From assembly GCF_016031625.1 (NCBI RefSeq), contig NZ_JACCHP010000020.1, positions 1 to 64,000 on the forward strand: a stretch of 64,000 bases of DNA, written 5' to 3'. Positions 25,345-34,548 of the stretch are shown in pieces. Made by a program: the position numbers and the translations under genes. The stretch comes from Bradyrhizobium agreste (lineage in GTDB: Bacteria; Pseudomonadota; Alphaproteobacteria; Rhizobiales; Xanthobacteraceae). Positions within the stretch are counted from its first letter, which is position 1; each line of letters opens with the position of its first letter. The notes beneath the pieces were generated by a model, which worked only from the letters and a program-made list of their open reading frames with translations, did no database searches and was not told the DNA's origin.

Positions 25345-26220
25345 TCAGACTGCTTCTGCGCCGGAGATGATTTCGATGAGTTCCTTGGTGATCTGAGCCT
25401 GACGCGTGCGGTTGTAGACCAGCGTCTGCTTGCGGATCATTTCGCCGGCATTGCGGGTGGCGTTGTCCATCGCCGACATCTGCGCGCCGTAGAACGAGGC
25501 GTTGTTCTCGAGCAGGGCGCGGAAGATCTGCACCGCGAGATTGCGCGGCAACAGGCGCGTCAGGATCTCGTCCTCCTCCGGCTCGTATTCGTAAGAGGTC
25601 GCGCTGCCGTTCGCGCCGCCTTCCTCGACGACCAGCGGAATGATCTGCTGGGCGGTCGGGACCTGTGCGATCACCGATTTGAATTTCGAGTAGAACAGCG
25701 TGCAGACGTCGAACTCGCCGTTGTCGAAACGCGCCAGAACCTTCTTGGCGATGTCCTCGGCGTTGACGAAGCCGAGCTGGCGCACGCTGCGCAAATCGAG
25801 ATGCTCGACGATCTGCTTGTCGAACTGGCGGCGGAGCTGCTCGTAGCCCTTGCGGCCGACGCAGAAGAACTTCACTTCCTTGCCTTGCGCGATCAGCGCC
25901 AGGGCGCGCTCGCGAGCCAGGCGCACGATCGAGGAGTTGAAGGCGCCGGAGAGGCCGCGCTCGCCGGTGCAGACCAGCAGCAGATGAACCTGATCGCGGC
26001 CGGTGCCGGCCAGCAGCGCCGGCGCGCCGGGCGAGCCCGCCGCGGCGCTGGCGATGTTGGAGATCACCGCGCTCATCTTGTCGGCATAGGGACGCGCCGC
26101 TTCCGCGGCGGTCTGCGCGCGGCGCAGCTTGGAGGCGGCGACCATCTGCATGGCCTTGGTGATCTTTTGCGTCGCCTTGGTGGAGGCGATGCGGACGCGC
26201 ATGTCTTTAAGTGACGCCAT
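25345..26220 (-). CDS. atpG: ATP synthase gamma subunit
   Basis: This 291-aa central-stalk subunit opens MASLKDMRVRIASTKATQ and closes with the highly conserved NRTRQAQITKELIEIISGAE coiled-coil C-terminus that turns inside alpha3beta3. CTGERGLSGAFN is the family block in the middle. The length is normal. A 178-base gap with a palindromic element separates it from the upstream atpA, wider than is typical for the operon. Translation probably depends on its own ribosome-binding site. Confidence 0.98.
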   Translation of the reverse strand: MASLKDMRVRIASTKATQKITKAMQMVAASKLRRAQTAAEAARPYADKMSAVISNIASAAAGSPGAPALLAGTGRDQVHLLLVCTGERGLSGAFNSSIVRLARERALALIAQGKEVKFFCVGRKGYEQLRRQFDKQIVEHLDLRSVRQLGFVNAEDIAKKVLARFDNGEFDVCTLFYSKFKSVIAQVPTAQQIIPLVVEEGGANGSATSYEYEPEEDEILTRLLPRNLAVQIFRALLENNASFYGAQMSAMDNATRNAGEMIRKQTLVYNRTRQAQITKELIEIISGAEAV

Positions 26221-26275
26221 TCTTCGTTCACCCCGGCGGTTCGACCCTGACGATCAAGCCGCTAGCCTATCCCAG

Positions 26276-26391
26276 TCGTCATGCCCGGGCTTGTCCCGGG
26301 CATCCACGCACTCGTCTCCACGCGGCAAGGCGTGGATGGCCGGGACTTCAATTGCGAAGACGCGCTTCGCGCTTTAGCCCGGCCATGACGG
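26276..26391. repeat. Palindromic element between atpA and atpG
   Basis: GTCGTCATGCCCGGGCTTGT at the left pairs with the right end AGCCCGGCCATGACGGC, and GCATCCACGC pairs with GCGTGGATGGC. The right arm is interrupted by an extra stem GCGAAGACGCGCTTCGC at about 26354-26370. It belongs to the same family as the elements at 9563 and 23780. Confidence 0.85.
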
Positions 26392-26397
26392 CGTTAC

Positions 26398-27926
<1,529 letters not shown>

Positions 27927-27927
<1 letters not shown>

Positions 27928-28487
27928 CAGCCTGCCTCTTTCATCGCGTGCTTGATCGAATTGAGTTTGGTGCGAAGCGAACCATCCACCATGCGGCTGC
28001 CCAGCTTGACGACGAGGCCACCGATGATCGAGGGATCAATCTTCACGTTCAGCGCGACATCCTTGCCGGTCACCGATTTCAGGGCGACCTTGAGGGCATC
28101 GAGATTCTTGTCCGAGAGCGCTTCCGCCACGGTGACGTCGGCCGTCGTCTCGCCCTTGAACCTAGCGACGAGCGCGCCGTAGGCGCGGATGACGTCGGCC
28201 ACCGCGAACAGGCGGCGGTTGGCGGTCAGCACTTTCAGGAAGTTGGCGGCGATGCCGACGATACCGGCCTTGTCCAGCACGGCCGAGAGGGCCTTGGACT
28301 GAGCGTCGGCCGCGAACACCGGGCTGCGGACGAGGCGCTTCAGATCGGCGCTCTCGTTCAGCAGGGCATCGAATTTGTCGAGATCGGCTTTGACCGCGTC
28401 GACCACGTTGTGGTCGCGGGCCAGTTCAAACAAGGCCGTTGCATAACGGCCGGACACACCTGAAACGGACGTATCTTCTGCAGCCAC
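27927..28487 (-). CDS. atpH: ATP synthase delta subunit
   Basis: This 186-aa protein has the delta/OSCP domain: GRYATALFELARDHN near the N-terminus, and the C-terminal VKIDPSIIGGLVVKLGSRMVDGS signature. It links F1 to the peripheral stalk. It is the first gene of the atpHAGDC operon. The promoter must lie in 28488-28700, but I see no clear -35/-10 pair there. Reading starts MAAEDTSVSGVSGRYA, the usual length for Rhizobiales. Confidence 0.97.
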
Positions 28488-28950
28488 AGACGCGCTCTTT
28501 TTGCTGTCAAACTCGCAAGGGAAAAACCGTCGCCACGAAGCGGCGCCTAGCGATCCAAGCCCTTGGAATTCAAGCGGGACTTCGATTTTCGACCAGCACG
28601 GGAGGTGCCGGGCTCGTTAAAATCGCGGCTTTGCTAACATAGCGGGCGCGCAGGTGCAACATGACGCCAAATTAAAGGCATGAGGTTCGCTCGCCAGTTC
28701 GTCGCAGCCTCGCGACACACCCGGGCGCGGAGAGACGAGCTGAGGCGGCGCCCTCCCACGTCGCGGAAATTGGCACCAAGCCCTTGCGCGGCGCCCTCCA
28801 TTGGTTCCTGCCATCAGCGCATAGCCGCCATGAACACGGATCGCTGAGGCGTGAATCCGTTCCTCCCAGTTCCACACGTCGAATACTTATCGAATTCTAA
28901 ACGTTCGCGGCGATGACTTCGCTTTACAGTATTCGTAAGTAATCATTAAT

Positions 28951-28965
28951 TTAATAAATCGTTAA
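28951..28965 (+). promoter_or_regulatory. Candidate CtrA box (TTAA-N7-TTAA)
   Basis: TTAATAAATCGTTAA matches exactly the TTAA-N7-TTAA full site of the alphaproteobacterial cell-cycle regulator CtrA, and an additional TTAA half-site lies at 28946-28949. It is about 180 bases upstream of the rlpA-like start. Binding is inferred, since the region is A+T-rich and a chance match is possible. Confidence 0.5.
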
Positions 28966-29108
28966 AGCCGAAGATTACGGAACATCGTGCGAATATCCTG
29001 TGCAGGTAACAAGATGTTTCACGCCGACACATACCGGATTTACTGCCCAATTCACGCCTCATTGGGAATCGAAACGCCAACCCGCTCACAAACTGATGGG
29101 GGCTCCAC

Positions 29109-29126
29109 TTGCCACATATGTGGCAA
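29109..29126. promoter_or_regulatory. Perfect 18-bp palindrome upstream of rlpA-like
   Basis: TTGCCACATATGTGGCAA is a perfect palindrome that ends 21 bases before the rlpA-like ATG. The position suits an operator or an mRNA 5' hairpin covering the ribosome-binding site. The cognate regulator is not known to me. Confidence 0.5.
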
Positions 29127-29147
29127 TACTAGCTTAGGGACCATTAA

Positions 29148-29645
29148 ATGCTGTCTTTGAAGACGCTGGGCCTTGTGACCCGGCCGCGTACGGCGATTGC
29201 TTTCGTCGCCGCAACTCTCCTCGTCGGTGGAACTGCCACCGAAGCTTCCGCCAAATCCCGGCACCACCGGCATCACCACCGCCACCATACCCAGACCGAG
29301 GCCAACGCGACTTCCGATTGGCGCAATGCCAATGCGTCGATGACGCCGACCTCCGGCACGGGCCACAGCTTCTCCGGTATGGCCTCCTTTTACGGCAACG
29401 AGTCCGGCAGCCGCACCGCCTCGGGCCAGCGCTTCAACCAGAACGCCATGACCGCGGCGCACCGTTCGCTGCCGTTCGGCACCAAGCTGCGCGTCACCCA
29501 CCGCGGCCAGAGCGTGGTCGTCACCATCAACGACCGCGGCCCGTTCATTCGCGGCCGTGTCCTCGACCTCTCCACCGGTGCTGCCCGCGCCATTGGCCTC
29601 ACCGGCGCCGGCGTCGGCCGCGTCACCGCGGAAGTCGTCTCCTAA
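29148..29645 (+). CDS. RlpA-family septal ring lytic transglycosylase-like protein
   Basis: This 165-aa exported protein has a signal peptide (about 1-35, ending EASAKS). A His-rich linker follows (HHRHHHRHH, about 39-47). The double-psi beta-barrel domain is at about 74-163: FSGMASFYGNESGSRTASG, TAAHRSLPFGTKLRVT, and INDRGPFIRGRVLDLS are RlpA signatures. No SPOR domain is present. RlpA proteins cleave or bind denuded peptidoglycan at the septum. The upstream CtrA-like site would fit cell-cycle control. The His-rich linker could bind metal. An intrinsic terminator follows. Confidence 0.92.
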   Translation: MLSLKTLGLVTRPRTAIAFVAATLLVGGTATEASAKSRHHRHHHRHHTQTEANATSDWRNANASMTPTSGTGHSFSGMASFYGNESGSRTASGQRFNQNAMTAAHRSLPFGTKLRVTHRGQSVVVTINDRGPFIRGRVLDLSTGAARAIGLTGAGVGRVTAEVVS

Positions 29646-29708
29646 GGCGCGACAGCGCCTCACATTACGCGCGCAGTTTTCATCAGTTTGATGCGCGCAT
29701 GAAACAAG

Positions 29709-29738
29709 CCCGCGGTCTTGGGGGACCGCGGGTTTTTT
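29709..29738 (+). terminator. Rho-independent terminator of the rlpA-like gene
   Basis: CCCGCGGTC and GACCGCGGG pair perfectly around TTGGGG and run into TTTTTT. Confidence 0.9.
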
Positions 29739-29744
29739 CGTCTG

Positions 29745-29852
29745 CTGTCATTCCGGGGCGATGCGCAGCATCGAACCCGGAATCCATCGGGCGATAGAGT
29801 TGGTGGATGAATGGATTCCGGGCTCGCGACTTCGTCGCGCCCCGGAATGACG
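29745..29852. repeat. Palindromic element between rlpA-like and priA
   Basis: TGTCATTCCGGGGCGATGCG at the left is mirrored by CGCGCCCCGGAATGACGG at the right. The central parts GAACCCGGAATCCATC and GAATGGATTCCGGGCTC also pair. It lies between convergent genes. Confidence 0.88.
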
Positions 29853-29876
29853 GCGGAGGATGTAGCGACAGTGGAG

Positions 29877-32081
29877 CTACAAAAAACTCTGCGGATCGAC
29901 GTCGACTTCCAGCTTCAGATTGCCTGTCGGCTTCGGGCAGACCGCGAGCCAGTTGCGTAAGTAGTCCGACAGATCGAAACCGCGCGCCGATTTCACCAGG
30001 ATGCGGAAGCGGTAGCGGCCCTTGATGACGGCGAGCGGCGCTTCGGCGGGGCCGAGCACGACGACGCGCTCGTCGCGCGGCGCGAGCGCGACGAGCTTGC
30101 GGCCGAAGCCTTCGGCGCCCGGGCGGTCGCCGGCGGAGATGATCAGGCTGGCGAGCCGGCCGAACGGCGGATACAGCGTCTTCTCGCGCAGCTCGATCTC
30201 GCTGTCGTAGAAGGCCTCGCGGTCGCAGGCGATCAAGGCCCGCATCACGGGATGATCGGGCTGGTGGGTCTGCAAGTACCCGACGCCGCGGCCCTGCTCG
30301 CGGCCGGCGCGGCCGATCACCTGGTTGAGCAATTGCCAGGTGCGCTCGGCAGCGCGCGGGTCGCCATTGGAAAGGCCGAGATCGGCATCGACCACGCCGA
30401 CCAGATTGAGCCGCGGAAAGTTGTGACCCTTGGCCACGAGCTGCGTGCCGATGATGATGTCGACGCGGCCCTCCGCGATCTCGGCAAGCTCGCTTCGCAT
30501 CGTCTCGATCGAGGTGATGAGATCGCTCGACAGCACCATGGTGCGCGCTTGCGGGAACAGCGCGGCCGCCTCCTCCTGCAGGCGCTCGACGCCGGGGCCG
30601 ACCGCAACCAGCGATTCCTCGGCCGAACAGTTCGGGCAGATGTGCGGGCGCGGCATCGAGAAGCCGCAATGGTGGCAGACCAGCCGCTGGCGGAAACGAT
30701 GATCGACCAGCCAGGCATCGCAGATGGTGCAGGCGAAGCGATGGCCGCAGGCGCGGCACAAGGTCAGCGGCGCATAGCCGCGGCGGTTGAGGAACAACAG
30801 CGCCTGCTCGCGCCGCTCGATCGCGGTCCGGATCTCGCCGGCAAGCCGCGGCGAGATGAAGCGGCCGCGCGCGGGCGGCTCGCGGCGCAGGTCGATGGCC
30901 TCGATATGCGGCATGTGCTGGCCGCCGAAACGCGAGGGCAGCGCGATGCGCTGATAGCGGTGCTTGCGCGCATTGACCTCGGATTCCACCGACGGCGTCG
31001 CGGACGCCAGCACGACCGGGATTTTTGCGATATGCCCGCGCACCACCGCCATGTCGCGGGCGTGGTAATGCACGCCGTCGTCCTGCTTGTAAGCCTGATC
31101 GTGCTCTTCATCGACGACGATGAGGCCGAGCTTGGCGTACGGGAGAAACAGCGCCGAGCGCGCGCCGACCACGACCGGCGCCGAACCTTCGGAGATCGCG
31201 GCCCAATTGCGCGCGCGGGTGCGCGGCGTCAGCTCCGAATGCCACTCGATCGGCCGCACGCCGAAACGCTGGGCGAAGCGGTCGAGGAACTGGCCGGTGA
31301 GCGCGATCTCGGGCATCAGGATCAGCGCTTGCTTGCCGCGGCGGACCACCTCGGCGACGGCCTCGAAATAGACCTCGGTCTTGCCCGAGCCGGTGACGCC
31401 GTCGAGCAGCGCGACATGGAAAGTGCCGTTGGCCGCGAGCGCGCGCATGGTGTCGACGGCCGCGCGCTGCAGCGAGGTGAAGTCCGGCCGGCCGAATTCC
31501 GGATCGGGCGCCGGCGGCGGAGGCGGCGGCGGCATCGGCTCAACCGTGAGCGTGCCTTCATCGACGAGGCCGTCGATCACGCCCGAGGAGACGCCGGCCT
31601 GCTTGGCCGCCTCGGACTTGCCGTGCAGCAGCCGGTCCGACAGCACCGCGATCACGCGCGCCCGCGCCGGCGTCAGCCGCTTCGGAGGATCGCCTGTCAG
31701 GCGCACGCCAGCGCGCACCCGCTCCGGGCCGAGATTCTCGCCCATGCGCAGGCACATGCGCAGCACCATGCCGCGCGGGCTCAGCGTGTAATTGGCGACC
31801 CAGTCCACCACCGAGCGCAGCTCCGGCTTGAGCGGCGGGATGTCGAGCTTCTCGCTGACCTCCTTGAGGCGGTTGTGCAGGCGCGGATCGGGATTGGCGT
31901 TCTCGCCCCAGACCACGGCCAGCACCTCGCGCGGACCGAGCGGCACACCGACGAGATCGCCCGCCTTCAGCTCCATGCCGCGCGGCACCTTGTAGGAATA
32001 GGTCTGGTCAAGCGCGACCGGCACCAGCACGTCGACCATGCGGGTGGCGGGGGCGGTGTCGTTGCGCGGCAATTGGTCCAT
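29877..32081 (-). CDS. priA: Primosomal protein N' (PriA helicase)
   Basis: This 734-aa superfamily 2 helicase restarts stalled replication forks. The 3'-DNA-binding domain is N-terminal (about 15-115), then a winged-helix region with a proline run (PPPPPPP near 184-190). The helicase core has Walker A GVTGSGKT (228-235), the DEEH box in IVVDEEHDQAYKQDD, and GTQLVAKGHNFP in motif V. Zn-binding cysteine pairs (CRACGH, CTIC, CHHC, CPNC) lie between about 445 and 490. The length is normal. It is divergent from xerC, another chromosome-maintenance gene. A downstream Met15 is an alternative start. Confidence 0.97.
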   Translation of the reverse strand: MDQLPRNDTAPATRMVDVLVPVALDQTYSYKVPRGMELKAGDLVGVPLGPREVLAVVWGENANPDPRLHNRLKEVSEKLDIPPLKPELRSVVDWVANYTLSPRGMVLRMCLRMGENLGPERVRAGVRLTGDPPKRLTPARARVIAVLSDRLLHGKSEAAKQAGVSSGVIDGLVDEGTLTVEPMPPPPPPPAPDPEFGRPDFTSLQRAAVDTMRALAANGTFHVALLDGVTGSGKTEVYFEAVAEVVRRGKQALILMPEIALTGQFLDRFAQRFGVRPIEWHSELTPRTRARNWAAISEGSAPVVVGARSALFLPYAKLGLIVVDEEHDQAYKQDDGVHYHARDMAVVRGHIAKIPVVLASATPSVESEVNARKHRYQRIALPSRFGGQHMPHIEAIDLRREPPARGRFISPRLAGEIRTAIERREQALLFLNRRGYAPLTLCRACGHRFACTICDAWLVDHRFRQRLVCHHCGFSMPRPHICPNCSAEESLVAVGPGVERLQEEAAALFPQARTMVLSSDLITSIETMRSELAEIAEGRVDIIIGTQLVAKGHNFPRLNLVGVVDADLGLSNGDPRAAERTWQLLNQVIGRAGREQGRGVGYLQTHQPDHPVMRALIACDREAFYDSEIELREKTLYPPFGRLASLIISAGDRPGAEGFGRKLVALAPRDERVVVLGPAEAPLAVIKGRYRFRILVKSARGFDLSDYLRNWLAVCPKPTGNLKLEVDVDPQSFL

Positions 32082-32161
32082 GAGCCGGGAATCGGAACCT
32101 TGAGGCCTTGAGGCTAGCGCCGCGCGGCGGCCTTAGCGAACGATAAACGAGTGTGATGCGA

Positions 32162-32167
32162 TATACT
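32162..32167 (+). promoter_or_regulatory. Possible -10 element for xerC
   Basis: TATACT lies 27 bases before the xerC ATG, between divergent priA and xerC. No good -35 is visible at the right distance, so this is a weak call. Confidence 0.3.
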
Positions 32168-32193
32168 GTGCGGAATCACCACGTCCAGAGCGC

Positions 32194-33159
32194 ATGAGCA
32201 AAGCGGCCGCCCCACGAATCGAGCTCGCCAGCGCCGATCCCTCGATCGCGCAGGAGATGACGCGCTGGCTGGCGCATCTCGGCGCCGAGCGGCGGCTGTC
32301 GCCGAAGACGCTGGAGGCGTATGGCCGCGATCTGCGGCAGTGCCTGGATTTTCTCAGCAATCATTGGGGCGAGCGCGTCACGCTCGAGCGATTCGCCGCG
32401 CTGGAGGCGACCGACGTGCGCGCCTTCATGGCGATGCGCCGGGCCGACGACATTGCCGGCCGCAGCCTGATGCGCGCGCTGGCGGGGCTGCGTTCGTTCG
32501 GTCGCTTCCTCGAACGCGAAGGCAAGGGCAAGGTCGGCGCATTGTCGGCGATCCGCGCGCCGAAGGTCGCAAAGAGCCTGCCGAAGCCGCTGCCGATGGC
32601 ATCGGCCAAACGGCTTGCCGACGCCGACGAGCGCGCCGGCGAGGAACGCGAGACCTGGATCCTGGCGCGCGATGCCGCGGTGATGGCGCTGCTGTATGGC
32701 TCGGGCCTGCGCATCTCCGAAGCGCTCTCCCTGAAGCGCCGCGAGGTGCCGCGTCCCGGCGAAGGCGACGTGCTGGTCGTGACCGGCAAGGGCAACAAGA
32801 CCCGCATGGTGCCGGTGCTGCAGAACGTGCTCGCATTGATTCAAGAATACGTTGCGATGTGTCCGTATCCGCTGCCGGCGGAAGGGCCGATCTTCGTCGG
32901 CGCACGCGGCGGCTCCTTGAGCCCGCGCATCATCCAGCTCGCGATGGAGCGGCTGCGCGGCGCGCTCGGGCTGCCCGACAGCGCCACGCCGCACGCGCTC
33001 CGGCATTCCTTCGCCACGCATCTGCTCTCGCGCGGCGGCGACTTGCGCGCCATCCAGGAATTGCTCGGCCATTCCTCGCTGTCGACGACGCAGGTCTATA
33101 CCGGCATCGATTCCGAGCGATTGCTCGAAGTCTATGCGAGCGCGCATCCGCGGCGCTGA
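32194..33159 (+). CDS. xerC: Tyrosine recombinase XerC
   Basis: This 321-aa recombinase has an N-terminal SAM-like core-binding domain (about 15-110). The catalytic domain has Arg173 (SGLRISEAL), Lys199 (TGKGNKTR), His267/Arg270 (HALRHSFATHLL), His293 (LGHSSL) and Tyr302 (TTQVYTG). All six catalytic residues are present. With XerD it resolves chromosome dimers at dif during division. The ATG at 32194 is close to the divergent priA start. It is a host Xer protein rather than a phage integrase, judged by length and location. Confidence 0.96.
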   Translation: MSKAAAPRIELASADPSIAQEMTRWLAHLGAERRLSPKTLEAYGRDLRQCLDFLSNHWGERVTLERFAALEATDVRAFMAMRRADDIAGRSLMRALAGLRSFGRFLEREGKGKVGALSAIRAPKVAKSLPKPLPMASAKRLADADERAGEERETWILARDAAVMALLYGSGLRISEALSLKRREVPRPGEGDVLVVTGKGNKTRMVPVLQNVLALIQEYVAMCPYPLPAEGPIFVGARGGSLSPRIIQLAMERLRGALGLPDSATPHALRHSFATHLLSRGGDLRAIQELLGHSSLSTTQVYTGIDSERLLEVYASAHPRR

Positions 33160-33173
33160 ATTGCCGCTGAATT

Positions 33174-33191
33174 CTGACATGAAGCTGTCAT
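33174..33191 (+). promoter_or_regulatory. Pho-box-like site
   Basis: CTGACATGAAGCTGTCAT consists of two 7-base direct repeats (CTGACAT and CTGTCAT) with a 4-base spacer, matching the PhoB box CTGTCAT-N4-CTGTCAT with one change. It lies 69 bases upstream of the DUF4337 gene. PhoB control is inferred. Confidence 0.5.
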
Positions 33192-33260
33192 AGCGATCGG
33201 GCCTCTTGCGCAGGCCGCGCGGTTCGGTCAATCGTTGCGGAACCGAACCGGAGGGGAATC

Positions 33261-33848
33261 ATGAGCGCACATGAAAGCATGGAGCATGCCGAGCACGCCG
33301 AACACGCGTCCGGTTCGAACAAGAAGATCGCCCTTCTGATCGCCGTGCTGGCGCTGTTCCTTGCGGTCTCGGAGACGCTCGGCAAGGGCGCCCAGACCGA
33401 ATCGATCAGCAAGAACGTCGAAGCCGCCAATCTCTGGGCGTTCTTCCAGGCCAAGAGCATCCGCCGCACCGTGGTGGCGACCGCGGCCGAGCAGGGCAAG
33501 CTGACGCTGGCCGCAGCGGACGAGGCGCAGAAGCCCGCCGTGCAGAAGCAGATCGACGACTGGACCAAGACCGCGCAGCGCTACCGCTCCGAGCCCGAGA
33601 CTGGCGAAGGCACCGAGCAGCTTGCGGAGAAGGCCAAGCACGCCGAGCACGACCGCGACGAGGCGACCGCGAAGTACCACCATTTCGAGCTGGCCTCGGC
33701 CGCCTTCCAGATCGGCATCGTGCTGGCCTCGGCCACCATCATCACCGGCATGCTGGCGCTCGCCTATGTCAGCGGCGTGCTGACGATCGCCGGCCTGATC
33801 ATGACCGCGCTCGGCCTGTGGTGGCCGCATCTGCTGCATTTGCATTGA
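33261..33848 (+). CDS. DUF4337 family membrane protein
   Basis: This 195-aa inner-membrane protein starts with a His/Glu-rich tail (HESMEHAEHAEHA). One span is at about 22-40, then a helical, charged region (about 45-148), then two more spans (about 148-170 and 172-192). The pattern ESISKNVEAANLWAFFQAKS is diagnostic for DUF4337. The function is unknown. A strong ribosome-binding site (GGAGGGGAATC) precedes the ATG, and a Pho-box-like site lies upstream, hinting at phosphate control. Confidence 0.85.
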   Translation: MSAHESMEHAEHAEHASGSNKKIALLIAVLALFLAVSETLGKGAQTESISKNVEAANLWAFFQAKSIRRTVVATAAEQGKLTLAAADEAQKPAVQKQIDDWTKTAQRYRSEPETGEGTEQLAEKAKHAEHDRDEATAKYHHFELASAAFQIGIVLASATIITGMLALAYVSGVLTIAGLIMTALGLWWPHLLHLH

Positions 33849-33888
33849 GGTGTGTGTGTGTGGCGCGCGCTCGAAGCGCACGCAGCTC

Positions 33889-33959
33889 GTAGCCCGCATG
33901 GAGCGTAGCGGAATGCGGGGACGCCTGTCCCGGATTGCGCTGCGCTCCATCCGGGCTAC
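33889..33959. repeat. Palindromic element (GTAGCCC family)
   Basis: GTAGCCCGCATGGAGCG at the left is mirrored by GCGCTCCATCCGGGCTAC at the right, with inner GGAATGCGGG/TCCCGGATT pairing. It differs in sequence from the CCGGGGCG-type elements. A short GT run sits just before it. Confidence 0.8.
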
Positions 33960-33983
33960 AGACCGTCCTTGTGGTGGCGAAGA

Positions 33984-34514
33984 TCACCGCGCCTGGTGCA
34001 CGCTCTTCCTGAAACGCTGGATCAAACGCAGCGTGCGGGCGGACCAGCCCTCGCCGTCGCCGGCGATCAGCTCGCGGATGCGGCGCTTGATCGGGTCGAC
34101 CAGCGCGGCGGCCTGGGCGCGGATCCTCAGCACCAGAGCGTAGATCCGTTCGAACCAGTGCATCTCCAGAAGCTTGTCGCGCGTCACGTCGAACACGAAG
34201 GCGGTGACGCCGACGCCGACCATCTTCGCGAACACGATCGTGAAGACGGCGCTGGTCCAGTATTCGTGCGCGAGCAGCCACAGGCCGACCAGCTTGAGCG
34301 GAAACAGCGGGATGATGGGGACCGCGAACACGATCAGCGTCATGGCCGGCGATAGCGCATCGACGCGCTCCGTCAGCCATTGCTTGAAGCGCGCGAGCGG
34401 GATGGCCGCGACGACCTTGGCGACGATCGGCTCGAGATGGTCCCACAGCCAGGCTTCGATCAGGAAGACGACCGCAAGCAGGACCCAGACCGGTTGAAGA
34501 AGGCGGCGCAGCAT
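33984..34514 (-). CDS. Small hypothetical membrane protein
   Basis: This 176-aa protein from the chosen ATG has about three hydrophobic segments (roughly 5-22, 52-72 and 77-98) and a basic C-terminal tail (about 140-176). The first Met at 34514 opens MLRRLLQPVWVLLAVVFLIE. The longer reading frame upstream overlaps lpdA in another frame and is unlikely. I do not recognise a named family. It lies 34 bases from the lpdA stop, in the same direction, so it may be the last gene of the TCA transcript. Confidence 0.65.
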   Translation of the reverse strand: MLRRLLQPVWVLLAVVFLIEAWLWDHLEPIVAKVVAAIPLARFKQWLTERVDALSPAMTLIVFAVPIIPLFPLKLVGLWLLAHEYWTSAVFTIVFAKMVGVGVTAFVFDVTRDKLLEMHWFERIYALVLRIRAQAAALVDPIKRRIRELIAGDGEGWSARTLRLIQRFRKSVHQAR

Positions 34515-34548
34515 GTGTTTCCCGCCCGGTTCGGCGCTGGGCGCTTCG

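Larger units (their letters stand above)
28488..29147. other. 660-base intergenic region between divergent atpH and the rlpA-like gene
   Basis: No convincing gene is present. A minus-strand reading frame of 86 codons at 28617-28877 has no family pattern. The left part (28488-28680) should hold the atp promoter. The right part becomes A+T-rich at 28880-29000 and contains a CtrA-type site and an 18-bp palindrome (listed separately). CGAATACT (near 28880) and AGTATTCG (near 28928) are 8-base mirrored copies. Confidence 0.6.

Noticed and set aside
28617..28877. 86-codon minus-strand frame in the atpH/rlpA-like gap
   Set aside because: No family pattern, composition unlike neighbours and no ribosome-binding site. 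Treated as non-coding.
30252..32111. 619-codon open frame antisense to priA
   Set aside because: Shadow of priA. It is rich in Arg, Ala, His and Asp with no motif.
33849..33862. GT dinucleotide run after the DUF4337 gene
   Set aside because: Only about five units and intergenic, too short to argue for phase variation.
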